Below are positions 8,802 to 16,582 of a DNA stretch of 64,000 nucleotides, piece by piece. The notes under the pieces are model-generated. The model made no database searches, was not told the DNA's origin, and saw nothing but the letters and a program-made list of their open reading frames with translations. How positions within the stretch are numbered: position 1 is the stretch's first letter; each line of letters begins with the position of its first letter. This stretch comes from JBFGJH01 sp041586155 (GTDB lineage: Bacteria > Actinomycetota > Acidimicrobiia > Spongiisociales > JAENVV01): assembly GCA_041586155.1 (NCBI GenBank), contig JBFHAT010000005.1, positions 36,029 through 100,028 on the forward strand, written 5' to 3'. Position numbers and translations under genes: made by a program.

Positions 8802-10675
8802 GTCCGATACATGTCGTCGATGAGCTCCTCGAACATGCTCGCCATCGAGGATCGTTTCAGCTTCTGGGTGGCCGTCAACTCGCCGTCTTCGTGGTCGAGC
8901 TCCTTGGGGATCATCCGGAACTTTCGGACGTTCTCTACGCGGGCGAATTTGTCGTTCGTCTCGTTGATCACACCCTGGATGAGCTCGACCACCTCCGGCT
9001 TCTCGGAGAGGTCGCGGTAGGTCGTGTACGGGATACCACGGCGGGTGGCCCAGTCGCCGACCGTGTCGTATTCGATACCGATCAGCGCACTCAGGAACTT
9101 GCGGCCCTCACCGGTGACCATCGCCTCCTTGACGTAAGGCGACGTCTTGAGGCTGTTCTCGATCTCGGACGGCGACACGTTCTTGCCGCCCGAGGTGATG
9201 ATGATGTCCTTCATGCGATCGACGATCTTCACGTGGGTCCCATCCACCCACTCACCGACGTCACCGGTCTTGAGCCAACCGTCTTCCGTGAAGGTCTCGG
9301 CGGTCTGGTCCGGCTTGTTCCAATATCCCCTGAACACACCGGCGTGTTGGGTCTGGATCTCTCCGGTCTCCTCGTCGAGTCGCAGACCGATGCCCGGGTA
9401 GGGGACGCCCACCGTTCCCAGCTTCATCTCACCGACCGGGTTGTACGTGGCCACAGCCGCGTTCTCCGTCATGCCGTACAGCTCGAACACGTCGACGCCC
9501 AATCCGTGGAAGAACTCGATCACCTCGGGGGCGATGGGGGCGGCTCCGCTGGCGGCCCACCGGCAGCGCCGCAGACCCACCCGCTCCCGAAGCGCCCGGA
9601 ATACGATTGGATACCCGACCCAGTAGGCGAGACGCCCGGTCAGCGAATGGTCCCCGCCATTGGCGATGCGCTGTTTGCCCACGTAGCGAGCCAGAGCAAA
9701 ACCGATCTGAAACCAGAGGCGCTTGAACGGGGTGGCGTCCTTGGCCTTGATGACGATCCCGGCGTGCAGCTTCTCCCAGATCCGGGGAACGGCAAAAAAC
9801 AGCGTCGGCTGCACTTCGCGCAGGTTCTCTTGTACGGTCTCGATCGATTCGGCGAAGTTCAGTACGGACCCGGCAGCGCACATCGTCCAGGTCGAGAAGA
9901 TCCGTTCGGCGACGTGGCACAGCGGCAGGTAGGTGAGGATCTGATCGGTGGCATTGGGCCTGCGGTTGCCTCGCATCCGGTTCTTGGCAGTGATCAGGGT
10001 GTGGATGCAGTACTCCACGTTGCCGTTGTCGAGCATCGCCCCTTTGGGCGGACCCGTGGTACCGGACGTGTAGACCAGCGTCATGACGTCCTCGGCGGTG
10101 GCTTGGGCCATCCGTTCTTCGACGGCACCGCTGTGATCGGCTCGATGCCGGCGGCCCAAGGCGATGAAGTCGTCCCAGAAGAGGAAGCGGTCGTCGTCGC
10201 GAAACGCACGGAACCCTCGTGGTTCGACGTGGATCACCCGAGCCAGGTTCGGCAGTCGATCGATGATCTCGAGGACCTTGTCGGCCTGCTCCTGGTCTTC
10301 GGCCAGGTGGACCTTGGCACCCGAGTCGCTCAGCAAGTACTCCACCTCGGCAGTTGGGTTGGTCGGATACAGCCCGACCGAGATTCCCCTGACCGCCACG
10401 GCGGCAAGGTCGAGCACCACCCATTCGGGGCGGTCCTCAGACTGGATCGACACTCGATCCCCCACCTCGACCCCAAGGGCTAGAAGCCCGTGGGCGGCGT
10501 CCACGATCAGCTCCCACAGCTCCGACCACGTGATCTCCTGCCAGATGCCGTAGTCCTTCTCACGCATGGCGACCTGATCAGGGCTCGACTCCGCCCATTC
10601 CTTGACCCGGACGGCGATAGTCCGGTAGCCGGTCTCAGTACCGGGCGAGGCGACCTCGCCCATGGTTGCCGTCAT
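8798..10675 (-). CDS. fadD: Long-chain acyl-CoA synthetase (AMP-forming)
   Basis: A 625-residue adenylate-forming enzyme that activates a carboxylic acid as acyl-AMP and then acyl-CoA. The P-loop-like motif LVYTSGTTGPPKG, the ELYGMTENA motif, the hinge DRMKDIIITSGGKNVSP and a C-terminal TQKLKR Lys region are all visible. The arrangement matches FadD15-type long-chain ligases. The start ATG at 10675 has AGGAG just upstream; an earlier in-frame codon adds 19 unlikely residues. It is the first gene of the liv operon, which suggests that the transported substrate, or one like it, is activated on entry. Substrate chain length cannot be read from the sequence. Confidence 0.93.
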   Translation of the reverse strand: MTATMGEVASPGTETGYRTIAVRVKEWAESSPDQVAMREKDYGIWQEITWSELWELIVDAAHGLLALGVEVGDRVSIQSEDRPEWVVLDLAAVAVRGISVGLYPTNPTAEVEYLLSDSGAKVHLAEDQEQADKVLEIIDRLPNLARVIHVEPRGFRAFRDDDRFLFWDDFIALGRRHRADHSGAVEERMAQATAEDVMTLVYTSGTTGPPKGAMLDNGNVEYCIHTLITAKNRMRGNRRPNATDQILTYLPLCHVAERIFSTWTMCAAGSVLNFAESIETVQENLREVQPTLFFAVPRIWEKLHAGIVIKAKDATPFKRLWFQIGFALARYVGKQRIANGGDHSLTGRLAYWVGYPIVFRALRERVGLRRCRWAASGAAPIAPEVIEFFHGLGVDVFELYGMTENAAVATYNPVGEMKLGTVGVPYPGIGLRLDEETGEIQTQHAGVFRGYWNKPDQTAETFTEDGWLKTGDVGEWVDGTHVKIVDRMKDIIITSGGKNVSPSEIENSLKTSPYVKEAMVTGEGRKFLSALIGIEYDTVGDWATRRGIPYTTYRDLSEKPEVVELIQGVINETNDKFARVENVRKFRMIPKELDHEDGELTATQKLKRSSMASMFEELIDDMYRT

Positions 10676-10826
10676 GACGCTCCTAGGAGGGTGGCGTGTG
10701 CAGATCGCGGCGAACCGTAGCGGCCCGAGCACTCACCGCAAGCAGATACCATATCGGCGCCAGCCGGCGGAGGACCTCGGAAACGAGGAAAATCGATCGC
10801 CTGGGTGATGCGGCCGGAGGGTGCGC

Positions 10827-11261
10827 TCAGGCGCCCTGGACCCATTCGGCGCCCTCGGCGGCGTACTCCTTCTTCCAGATCGGTGCCCGATGCTTCAACT
10901 CGTCGATGATGTGGCGCGCAGCGGCGAACGAGTCGGCTCGGTGCGACGACGAGACCGCCACGACCACGGATTCCTCGCCGACACGCACGGTGCCGATCCG
11001 GTGCTCGACCGCCAGATGAGTGATGTCCCAGCGTTCCCGCGCTTCGGCGCAGATGGCGGCGATCCTGGTCTCGACCTGTTCGACGTATGCCTCGTACTCC
11101 AGGTGGGTCACGTCGGTACGACCCGGGGCGTGGTCGCGGACGATGCCCGAAAAGAGCACGGCCGCGCCGGCCGACGGGTCCTGAACGGATTCGTAGAGCG
11201 CGACCGGGTCGAGGGGCCGCTCGACGACCAGCACGTGCGTTCGTAGTCCGGTCCCGCCCAT
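10827..11261 (-). CDS. moaE: MoaE, molybdopterin synthase large subunit
   Basis: A 144-residue protein of normal MoaE length. The conserved sequences are FSGIVRDH near residue 38, LEYEAY near 54, SSSHR at 104-108 and the catalytic block LKHRAPIWKKE (122-132), with Lys123 and Lys130/131 as the expected catalytic lysines. MoaE, with thiocarboxylated MoaD, converts precursor Z to molybdopterin. No moaD or other cofactor gene is nearby. The ATG at 11261 is chosen because the frame upstream is antisense to the divergent gene starting at 11293, only 31 bp away. Confidence 0.93.
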   Translation of the reverse strand: MGGTGLRTHVLVVERPLDPVALYESVQDPSAGAAVLFSGIVRDHAPGRTDVTHLEYEAYVEQVETRIAAICAEARERWDITHLAVEHRIGTVRVGEESVVVAVSSSHRADSFAAARHIIDELKHRAPIWKKEYAAEGAEWVQGA

Positions 11262-11292
11262 AGAATGCAGTGTACGTTCCGAGGTGAGCCCC

Positions 11293-12387
11293 ATGAGCGA
11301 CGACCTGTTCAGCCAACTATTCGAGCTCTTCAACGCCCCAGGTCCCGTCAATTGGCGACTGGGAGCCGAGATCGCCAAACAACTCGCCGGTGAGGCATCA
11401 CCGGTCGACCCATGGCTGGCTGAGGAATACCAGGACCTGGCCCGACTGGCTCAGCTCCAGATCGAAGCGATGACTCCCCTCTCTCCGGATCCGGCTTCCA
11501 ATATGGAGCCGCTCGACCGGCGAGGGTGGATCCTCGCCAACCTCGAGGCCTACGGCTATCTGGTCGCCGGCCTCGACCCGCTCGACTCAGCTGACACCGT
11601 GTCGAGTAGCGATCCGATGGGGATGTTCGTGAAGCCACTCGTTCCCGCGCTGCTCGGCATGCAGATGGGCTCGTTTGTCGGGTTCCTGGGCCATCGAGTG
11701 CTGGGCAACTTCGACGTCGGGTACCCGACCGAGCATCCTGCGCCCCTGCGATTGATCGTGCCGAACGTCGAAGACTTCGCGGCCGACCATCAGCTCGATC
11801 CGCGCGAGGTGAGGCTGTGGTCGGCGATCCGCGAGGTCGCCCACCAGTCGATCTACGCGATCGACTGGATCCGTCCCGACGTCTTGCGACGCGCCGCCGA
11901 CTATGTGGCGGGCATCGGCCTCGACCTCTCGAACCTGTTGGAAAGGTTCCAGTCGGTGACCGATCCGACCGAGATCCAATCGATGATGGAGGATCCCCTC
12001 GGCCTGTCGGGTATCTTCTCCGACGAGCACCAGCGACCCGCCCTGGGTGATCTGCATGCCATCGTTGCGACGATGGCCGGGTATGCCGAATTCCTGCTGG
12101 ACGGTATGGGCCGCAAGCTGCTCCCTTCTCTCGAAGCGATTCGTGCGGCTCATCGGATCGCTCGTGACGAGCCCGCCACCGGCGAACAGCTGCTCGACCG
12201 ATTAGTCGGCGTCGAGATCGGAGCCGGAGTGTTCGACGACGCCGCTGCGTTCGTTCGCCAGGTCGCCGACCGTTGGGGTGACGATGCCGCCCACCGGCTG
12301 CTCGAGGGGCCAGACATGGTGCCGTCGATGGATGAGATCAGCGATCCGGTCGCGTGGGCCGCCCGCGTGCTCCTGCCCGACCTCTGA
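11293..12387 (+). CDS. Zincin-like family protein (DUF2342 type), degenerate HExxH
   Basis: A 364-residue soluble protein resembling the actinobacterial zincin-like family annotated as F420-biosynthesis-associated or putative hydrolase (DUF2342). The N-terminus (DLFSQLFELF), the middle (MGSFVGFLGHRVLGNFD) and the place of the metal motif fit. The family has HExxH here; this protein reads REVAH at 180-184, so the first His is Arg (codon CGC at 11830-11832). The second His (184) and the Glu remain. It is therefore probably catalytically inactive or binds metal differently. GAGGTGAG precedes the ATG. Family assignment is from memory of its motifs, so moderately sure. Confidence 0.65.
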   Translation: MSDDLFSQLFELFNAPGPVNWRLGAEIAKQLAGEASPVDPWLAEEYQDLARLAQLQIEAMTPLSPDPASNMEPLDRRGWILANLEAYGYLVAGLDPLDSADTVSSSDPMGMFVKPLVPALLGMQMGSFVGFLGHRVLGNFDVGYPTEHPAPLRLIVPNVEDFAADHQLDPREVRLWSAIREVAHQSIYAIDWIRPDVLRRAADYVAGIGLDLSNLLERFQSVTDPTEIQSMMEDPLGLSGIFSDEHQRPALGDLHAIVATMAGYAEFLLDGMGRKLLPSLEAIRAAHRIARDEPATGEQLLDRLVGVEIGAGVFDDAAAFVRQVADRWGDDAAHRLLEGPDMVPSMDEISDPVAWAARVLLPDL

Positions 12388-12399
12388 CCTGCTCGGCGG

Positions 12400-13290
12400 C
12401 TAGTCGAACAGGCCCCGCCACAGCTTGCGGAAGAAGCCTTCTTCCGGTCGTGGCAGATCGGCCAGCACCCGTCCCTGCAGATCGAGCGGAAGCTCACCCA
12501 CCAGGACGAACCCGCCTTCGGGCGAAGTCCATGCAATGGCGGCCGAACCGAGCGAGAACGCACGCTGATATCGATTGCCCTCGATGGTGCTGTCGGGCAC
12601 CTGTGCCAGCTCCGGCACCTCGATCTGCTTCTCTGAGTTGAGAACGGTGAAGGAGAAGACGCCGTCGCCGTAATAGGCAGCGGCGATCTCCGGCTCGGGT
12701 CCCTCGGACACGGACAGGCGATCGAAGCCTCCCACCACCGAGGGAAGGGCGCGCTCGTTGAACGAATCGACCGACTCCATCACCACCTCAGCCAGGTCGA
12801 CGTCGGCGGTGAGCCCAGGCTGTCCCGGCTCGAACGAGACGAACCTCGTCGAACAGTAGGTCGTGCCGTCGGCGTTGAACACGTCGGACGCCAGCAGCAC
12901 GCCGGTGGTGACGTCGAAGCGCATCCTGAGGCGGATTGTTTCGGCCTCGAGAACCTCGACGATCTCGACCGGGCGTTGCAGAAAACGGCCGCTCCGACCA
13001 TCGCGTACGTCGTAGCGGCCGGACTCGATCCAACCGGCGTCGACGGCGACCATCGCTGCCCGCACGACTCCGCCGGCGTCGCGCGACACGACCACGCCCT
13101 CAGCCTGCGACACCTCGAAGACATCGGACGTGCGACCGTCGGGCGTGTTGCACACCACGGTTTGCTCGCCGGTGTACACGGCCTCTGCTTGCCGGCTGAG
13201 CAGCTCTTCGAGATCGACGGCGCCGGCCAGCGGCCCGAAGACGCTGAGCCCCGCCACGACGGCGATGATGGTCGTCAACCGGGCGGTCAC
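12400..13290 (-). CDS. RseB/MucB-like sigma-factor regulatory protein
   Basis: A 296-residue exported protein starting with GTG (13290), preceded by GGGAGG. The signal sequence covers about residues 5-25. The mature part begins LEELLSRQAEAVYTGEQTVV, resembling the LppX/RseB-type lipid-binding fold, and ends with a second domain (about 195-285). RseB-family proteins bind the periplasmic side of the anti-sigma factor and sense envelope damage. The gene overlaps the anti-sigma gene by 4 nt (13287-13290), so it belongs to the sigE operon. Sequence similarity is only suggestive; the context supports the call. Confidence 0.65.
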   Translation of the reverse strand: MTARLTTIIAVVAGLSVFGPLAGAVDLEELLSRQAEAVYTGEQTVVCNTPDGRTSDVFEVSQAEGVVVSRDAGGVVRAAMVAVDAGWIESGRYDVRDGRSGRFLQRPVEIVEVLEAETIRLRMRFDVTTGVLLASDVFNADGTTYCSTRFVSFEPGQPGLTADVDLAEVVMESVDSFNERALPSVVGGFDRLSVSEGPEPEIAAAYYGDGVFSFTVLNSEKQIEVPELAQVPDSTIEGNRYQRAFSLGSAAIAWTSPEGGFVLVGELPLDLQGRVLADLPRPEEGFFRKLWRGLFD

Positions 13291-13715
13291 CGGGTGCCTC
13301 CCTGCGTCGGCTGACCGAGGTTCTGGGTGATGACGGGATCGTGCAATTGCTGCTGCTGATACTGCAACGACACATCGTCCAATGTGATCCCGACCACGTC
13401 GGGAGCGGATGCGGTGGCGGCGGCGACGAACACGATGATCGCGGCGGCGGCTGCGGCCACCCAACTCAGGGGTCGCCGTCGCAGCGGCACGACCTCGGCC
13501 GGAGACCCGACCCCGGCGAGGAGCCCGACCGGGAGCTCGAGGACGGGCAGCGACCGCAGCGCACTACGGGCTGCATGGAGGTCTGCCATTTCGAGACGAC
13601 AGCGCTCGCAGTCGGCGAGGTGTTCGACGACCATCAGCGACTCGGCGGCGGACGTTTCGCCATCGAGATAGGCGGAGGCCAGCTCGCCGAGGTGGTTTCC
13701 GGCCGCTCTCGTCAT
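13287..13715 (-). CDS. Zinc-binding anti-sigma factor, membrane-anchored
   Basis: A 142-residue protein with an N-terminal ZAS anti-sigma domain carrying His32, Cys36 and Cys39 (HLADCERC). One transmembrane helix follows (about 84-104) and a short extracytoplasmic tail rich in Gln. ZAS domains hold an ECF sigma factor inactive until a signal releases it. It is sandwiched between the sigma gene (overlap 13712-13715) and the RseB-like gene (overlap 13287-13290), so the three are translated together. Its extracellular tail is the likely contact for the RseB-like protein. Confidence 0.88.
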   Translation of the reverse strand: MTRAAGNHLGELASAYLDGETSAAESLMVVEHLADCERCRLEMADLHAARSALRSLPVLELPVGLLAGVGSPAEVVPLRRRPLSWVAAAAAAIIVFVAAATASAPDVVGITLDDVSLQYQQQQLHDPVITQNLGQPTQGGTR

Positions 13716-14215
13716 GAAAGCGCCTCACGCAGCAATTTCCGACCGCGATGGATCCGAGACCGCACGGTGCCGACAGGGACGTCGGTGGCTGCGGCGATCT
13801 CGTCGTAGCTGAGGCCGATCAGATCGCACATCACGACCGACTCCCGAAAGTCGTACGGCAGGGCGAGCAGCGCTTTCTGGACGTCTTCGCCGAGCCGGAT
13901 CGAGGCGAGCACATCGTCGGGGGCAGGAGTGACCGCGTATCCGGTCCGGTCGAGGTCGTCAGGCAGCCTCGTCGTCGGTCGCCGCTGCCGCCGACGAACA
14001 TCATCGAGGAAGGCGTTGCGGGTGATCCTCCACAACCAGCCTTCGAAGCTCCCGGGAACGTACCGTTCCAACCCTCGGCGAACCCGCAGCAACACTTCTT
14101 GAGTGAGGTCGGCCGCGTCGTCCGGATTGCCGGTGAGTCGATACGCGAAGTTATAGATCTTCCGCCCATGGGTGTGCGCAACTTCTTCCCACGTCAGGGG
14201 CACTTGCTCAGCCAT
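13712..14215 (-). CDS. sigE: ECF RNA polymerase sigma factor (SigE-like)
   Basis: A 167-residue group 4 sigma factor with region 2 (IYNFAYRLTGNPDDAADL and the following helix) and region 4 (YDEIAAATDVPVGTVRSR), the latter a helix-turn-helix reading the -35 box. The lengths and spacing are standard for ECF factors. It heads a sigma, anti-sigma, RseB-like operon typical of envelope-stress control. Its own promoter region holds an ECF-type promoter (14232-14257), so positive autoregulation is likely. The SigE name is by resemblance and context, not proof. Confidence 0.88.
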   Translation of the reverse strand: MAEQVPLTWEEVAHTHGRKIYNFAYRLTGNPDDAADLTQEVLLRVRRGLERYVPGSFEGWLWRITRNAFLDDVRRRQRRPTTRLPDDLDRTGYAVTPAPDDVLASIRLGEDVQKALLALPYDFRESVVMCDLIGLSYDEIAAATDVPVGTVRSRIHRGRKLLREALS

Positions 14216-14231
14216 TGCGGCCTATCCCCAT

Positions 14232-14257
14232 AACGGGGCCGGGCGGAGAAAAGTTCC
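14232..14257 (-). promoter_or_regulatory. ECF-sigma promoter of the sigE operon
   Basis: On the minus strand GGAACT (14257-14252) is followed after 16 nt by CGTT (14235-14232). This matches the GGAAC/CGTT promoter type used by actinobacterial ECF factors such as SigE. It ends 16 nt upstream of the sigE ATG and just after the tatA stop, giving a short leader. It implies autoregulation. Confidence 0.6.
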
Positions 14258-14259
14258 GC

Positions 14260-14457
14260 TCAGTCCGAATCTTTTTTGGACGCCTCCGCCACCGGTGCTT
14301 CAGCGTCGTCTTCGGACGCTCCGGCCTCGATGCCCTTGCGGAATTCCTTGGCCGACGCTCCAAGCGAACGAGCGAGATCCGGGAGCTTCTTCGCCCCGAA
14401 CAGCAGCACGACGATGAGGGCGATGATGAGCCATTCCCATCCAGATGGTGTGCGCAT
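14260..14457 (-). CDS. tatA: TatA, Sec-independent translocase pore subunit
   Basis: A 65-residue protein with one N-terminal transmembrane helix (WEWLIIALIVVLLFG, about 8-22), the FGAKKLPDLARSLG hinge and amphipathic helix, and an acidic tail. These are the TatA/E features; TatA oligomers form the channel for folded proteins of the twin-arginine pathway. GGAG precedes the ATG. It is 44 bp upstream of sigE on the same strand, so it may be co-transcribed with it. In mycobacteria a tatB gene lies near sigE-rseA-htrA, a comparable grouping. No tatC is in the window. Confidence 0.9.
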   Translation of the reverse strand: MRTPSGWEWLIIALIVVLLFGAKKLPDLARSLGASAKEFRKGIEAGASEDDAEAPVAEASKKDSD

Positions 14458-14574
14458 TGGGTCGATCTCCTTTCGGGCTGCAAACTCTAGTCCCTCCTCG
14501 CAGTTTGTCAGTCGGCAGAAACCGAGCCCATGAGTAGGACGTCTCTCGACACCCGATGGTTCCGACCCTGCCCA

Positions 14575-14886
14575 TCACCGACTGGAGAGGAGGAAGTCGG
14601 CTGCCATCGACGCAGCCACCCACACGGGTAGCGCGCTCAGCCCGATCGCGCCGATGGACCGGATGAGCGTCCATCGCTGCCCAAACGCCTCGGAGATCAG
14701 CACGAGCAACGTGGCGCCGACGATGTACGCCCCGCCCAGTCCGGCGACGAACAAGAGACCGATGCCCGGGTCCGAAGCGGCACTCTGACTCTGCGAGGAC
14801 TCGGCGGCCATCGTGACGACGCCGACCACTGCGAGGCCGGTCACGCCCAGCACGAGGTACGGACACCATCGGCGAGCCAGCAACAC
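14575..14886 (-). CDS. Small membrane protein of unknown function
   Basis: A 103-residue protein with three predicted membrane segments (about 9-27, 41-64 and 76-97) and a Ser/Gln-rich loop (29-38). I do not recognise a family. It stands alone between tatA and the next unknown membrane-anchored gene, all on the minus strand. Its codon use looks like its neighbours, which supports a real gene, but the start (ATG at 14886) has only GGAGGAG-like sequence some 10 nt upstream. Confidence 0.5.
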   Translation of the reverse strand: MLLARRWCPYLVLGVTGLAVVGVVTMAAESSQSQSAASDPGIGLLFVAGLGGAYIVGATLLVLISEAFGQRWTLIRSIGAIGLSALPVWVAASMAADFLLSSR

Positions 14887-14967
14887 CGTGGTCAGCTCCT
14901 CCGTCGATCGGGATCCGAGGGAACCAAATCTCCGGGCACGGCGGTCCGGCCTGGCCTCTCGCTGCGC

Positions 14968-15900
14968 CTAGCTCAGAGCCAGAGAATCGACGAAATGCTG
15001 CAGCCGCTCCCTGGTGACGAAGCGGACCCTCGAATCGTTGCGCTCGCGCTCGTACACCTCGAACGGCCCATACTTGTCGCTCACCAGGAGGCCCCGATCG
15101 GCCTTGGATGCGAGAAAGGTCACGGTGAAGTCGCGGATGGCCGTCTCGGACACTTCTTGGTATCCGCCCGGCTCGTGGGGCACGTCGTAGATGAGTGTCG
15201 TGGTTCCGGCCCGGGAGGCTCTGTAGAGATGGTCGTCCTCCTGAGTGACCTGGTAGCCGAACACCGCGAGCGTTCCCCGCACCAGCTCTCCCGCCGACAT
15301 CGTGGACGGATCGATGCCCTGCGCCCGCAATCCGACGTCGACCGCCTTGGGAATGCGCAGCTCCCTGCCGATCGGGACCAACTCGCCCTCGGTGGACGTC
15401 GACGTCGTCTGCGGCGTCGCATCGCTGCGGCCGGTGAACTGCTCTTCGAGCGGATCGATGTCGACCGCCGAGAGATCCAGCACCGCCGCACCGGACAGTG
15501 GCGGCGGCAGTTCGCCGGGAGCAGGAAGTCGGATCCGGCCGACCTCGCGCACCTCGCCCCTCCCTGCGAATGCGACCACCTCGGTGACCTGGTCGATCGG
15601 CAGATGATGGCGCTTCTCGCGGGTGACCTCGAGGGCCTCGTTGATCAAGAGCTCTTGCATCAGCTCGTCGGGTCCGTCACTCTCCGGCAAGGGGACATCG
15701 AACGTGACCTGTGCTTCGTGTTCTTGGACGTGGAAGGCGGCAACCGCAGGTCGCGGACGATCGACCGAGAGCTCCATCGCCGGTGCCCCATCGGGGGTCA
15801 CCAGCGCTTCCTTGGCGGTTTGCGTCCGGCGCCTGGTCATGATTGCAAACGCCATCAGCAGGAGACCGATGATGATGATCACGATGCCAACCGTCTGCAC
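14968..15900 (-). CDS. Membrane-anchored protein of unknown function
   Basis: A 310-residue protein with one N-terminal membrane helix (VGIVIIIIGLLLMAFAIM, about 4-21) followed by a large soluble domain, probably cytoplasmic. The C-terminal third (about 205-305) has an alternating hydrophobic pattern, with GTTTLIYDVPHEPGG and ADRGLLVSDKYGPFEVYER, that resembles a restriction-endonuclease-like fold in outline, but no PD-(D/E)xK set is clear. I do not recognise the family. It lies upstream of the other unknown gene and downstream of whiB on the same strand. Confidence 0.6.
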   Translation of the reverse strand: MQTVGIVIIIIGLLLMAFAIMTRRRTQTAKEALVTPDGAPAMELSVDRPRPAVAAFHVQEHEAQVTFDVPLPESDGPDELMQELLINEALEVTREKRHHLPIDQVTEVVAFAGRGEVREVGRIRLPAPGELPPPLSGAAVLDLSAVDIDPLEEQFTGRSDATPQTTSTSTEGELVPIGRELRIPKAVDVGLRAQGIDPSTMSAGELVRGTLAVFGYQVTQEDDHLYRASRAGTTTLIYDVPHEPGGYQEVSETAIRDFTVTFLASKADRGLLVSDKYGPFEVYERERNDSRVRFVTRERLQHFVDSLALS

Positions 15901-15963
15901 TGCAAGCCTTTCGTCGTGTCGTGCCCGAGTGTAGATGCTGTGCGGATCGGCCTACGGCCAAAG

Positions 15964-16245
15964 TCAGACGGCCTGCTTCCTCCGCGCCGCGATTGCTCGG
16001 TCCTTGCGGATTCGGCGTCGCTCGCGTTCGGACAATCCACCCCAGATCCCGAACTTCTCGCTGTGCTGAATGGCGAACTCCAGGCACTCCACTCGAACCT
16101 CGCAAGCGCCGCAGATGGCCTTGGCTTTCCTGGTCGACGCACCCCGCTCGGGAAAGAACAGATCTGCGTCGGCCCCGCGGCAATTCGAGTAGTCCTGCCA
16201 TGACAAGTCGTGAAGCGCCAGCGCCTCGATCAGCTTCCGTTGCAC
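15964..16245 (-). CDS. WhiB-family iron-sulfur transcriptional regulator
   Basis: A 93-residue WhiB protein starting at GTG 16245, with an AGAGGG ribosome site. The four cluster cysteines are Cys22, Cys45, Cys48 and Cys54, in the usual C-x(n)-C-x2-C-x5-C pattern. The GIWGG turn (66-70) and the basic tail (RERRRIRKDR) follow. WhiB proteins carry a [4Fe-4S] cluster and bind the primary sigma factor to regulate transcription in redox, nitric oxide or developmental responses. Such proteins are confined to Actinobacteria and their phages, which supports the phylum call. It is divergent from sdhCAB across a 337-bp intergenic region. Confidence 0.92.
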   Translation of the reverse strand: MQRKLIEALALHDLSWQDYSNCRGADADLFFPERGASTRKAKAICGACEVRVECLEFAIQHSEKFGIWGGLSERERRRIRKDRAIAARRKQAV

Positions 16246-16582
16246 CGTGTCCCTCTCACTCTTCCCCTCCTCGTCCCTCTGACGCTCCCCTCGAGGTTTC
16301 CTCCGGCGCACGCCCGTGTTGGTCCGGGCCGGCCGTGAGACAACTCCGCGTCTCCGGTTTCCGGGTGGCCTACATCCCGATGGTCGGTTTTCGCGATCCG
16401 CTCCGCTCGCTCGAACCACTCACATCCGTGTAATTACACCATTGTGATTGTGGACCTCTCGGCCCCGGCCTGTCAAGCCCGACACCTCCAAAAGCCCCTC
16501 TCCGACGCCGATTTGGGTCCTGCGACCTACCGGCGAGGGCCGCGCTGGCATAATGGGCCGGCACCGAGAGAGCAGGAGCATC
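16246..16582. other. whiB-sdhC divergent intergenic region
   Basis: This 337-bp region must hold the promoters of whiB (minus) and sdhCAB (plus). It contains a perfect 12-bp palindrome, GTGTAATTACAC, at 16428-16439. Near the sdhC end, TGGCATAAT (16547-16555) looks like an extended -10 box, but no convincing -35 partner was found. No gene is seen here. Confidence 0.5.

Noticed and set aside
14458..14574. Possible tRNA or small RNA between tatA and the next gene
   Set aside because: No cloverleaf or T-arm sequence was found; only a weak 6-bp repeat with a 15-nt loop.
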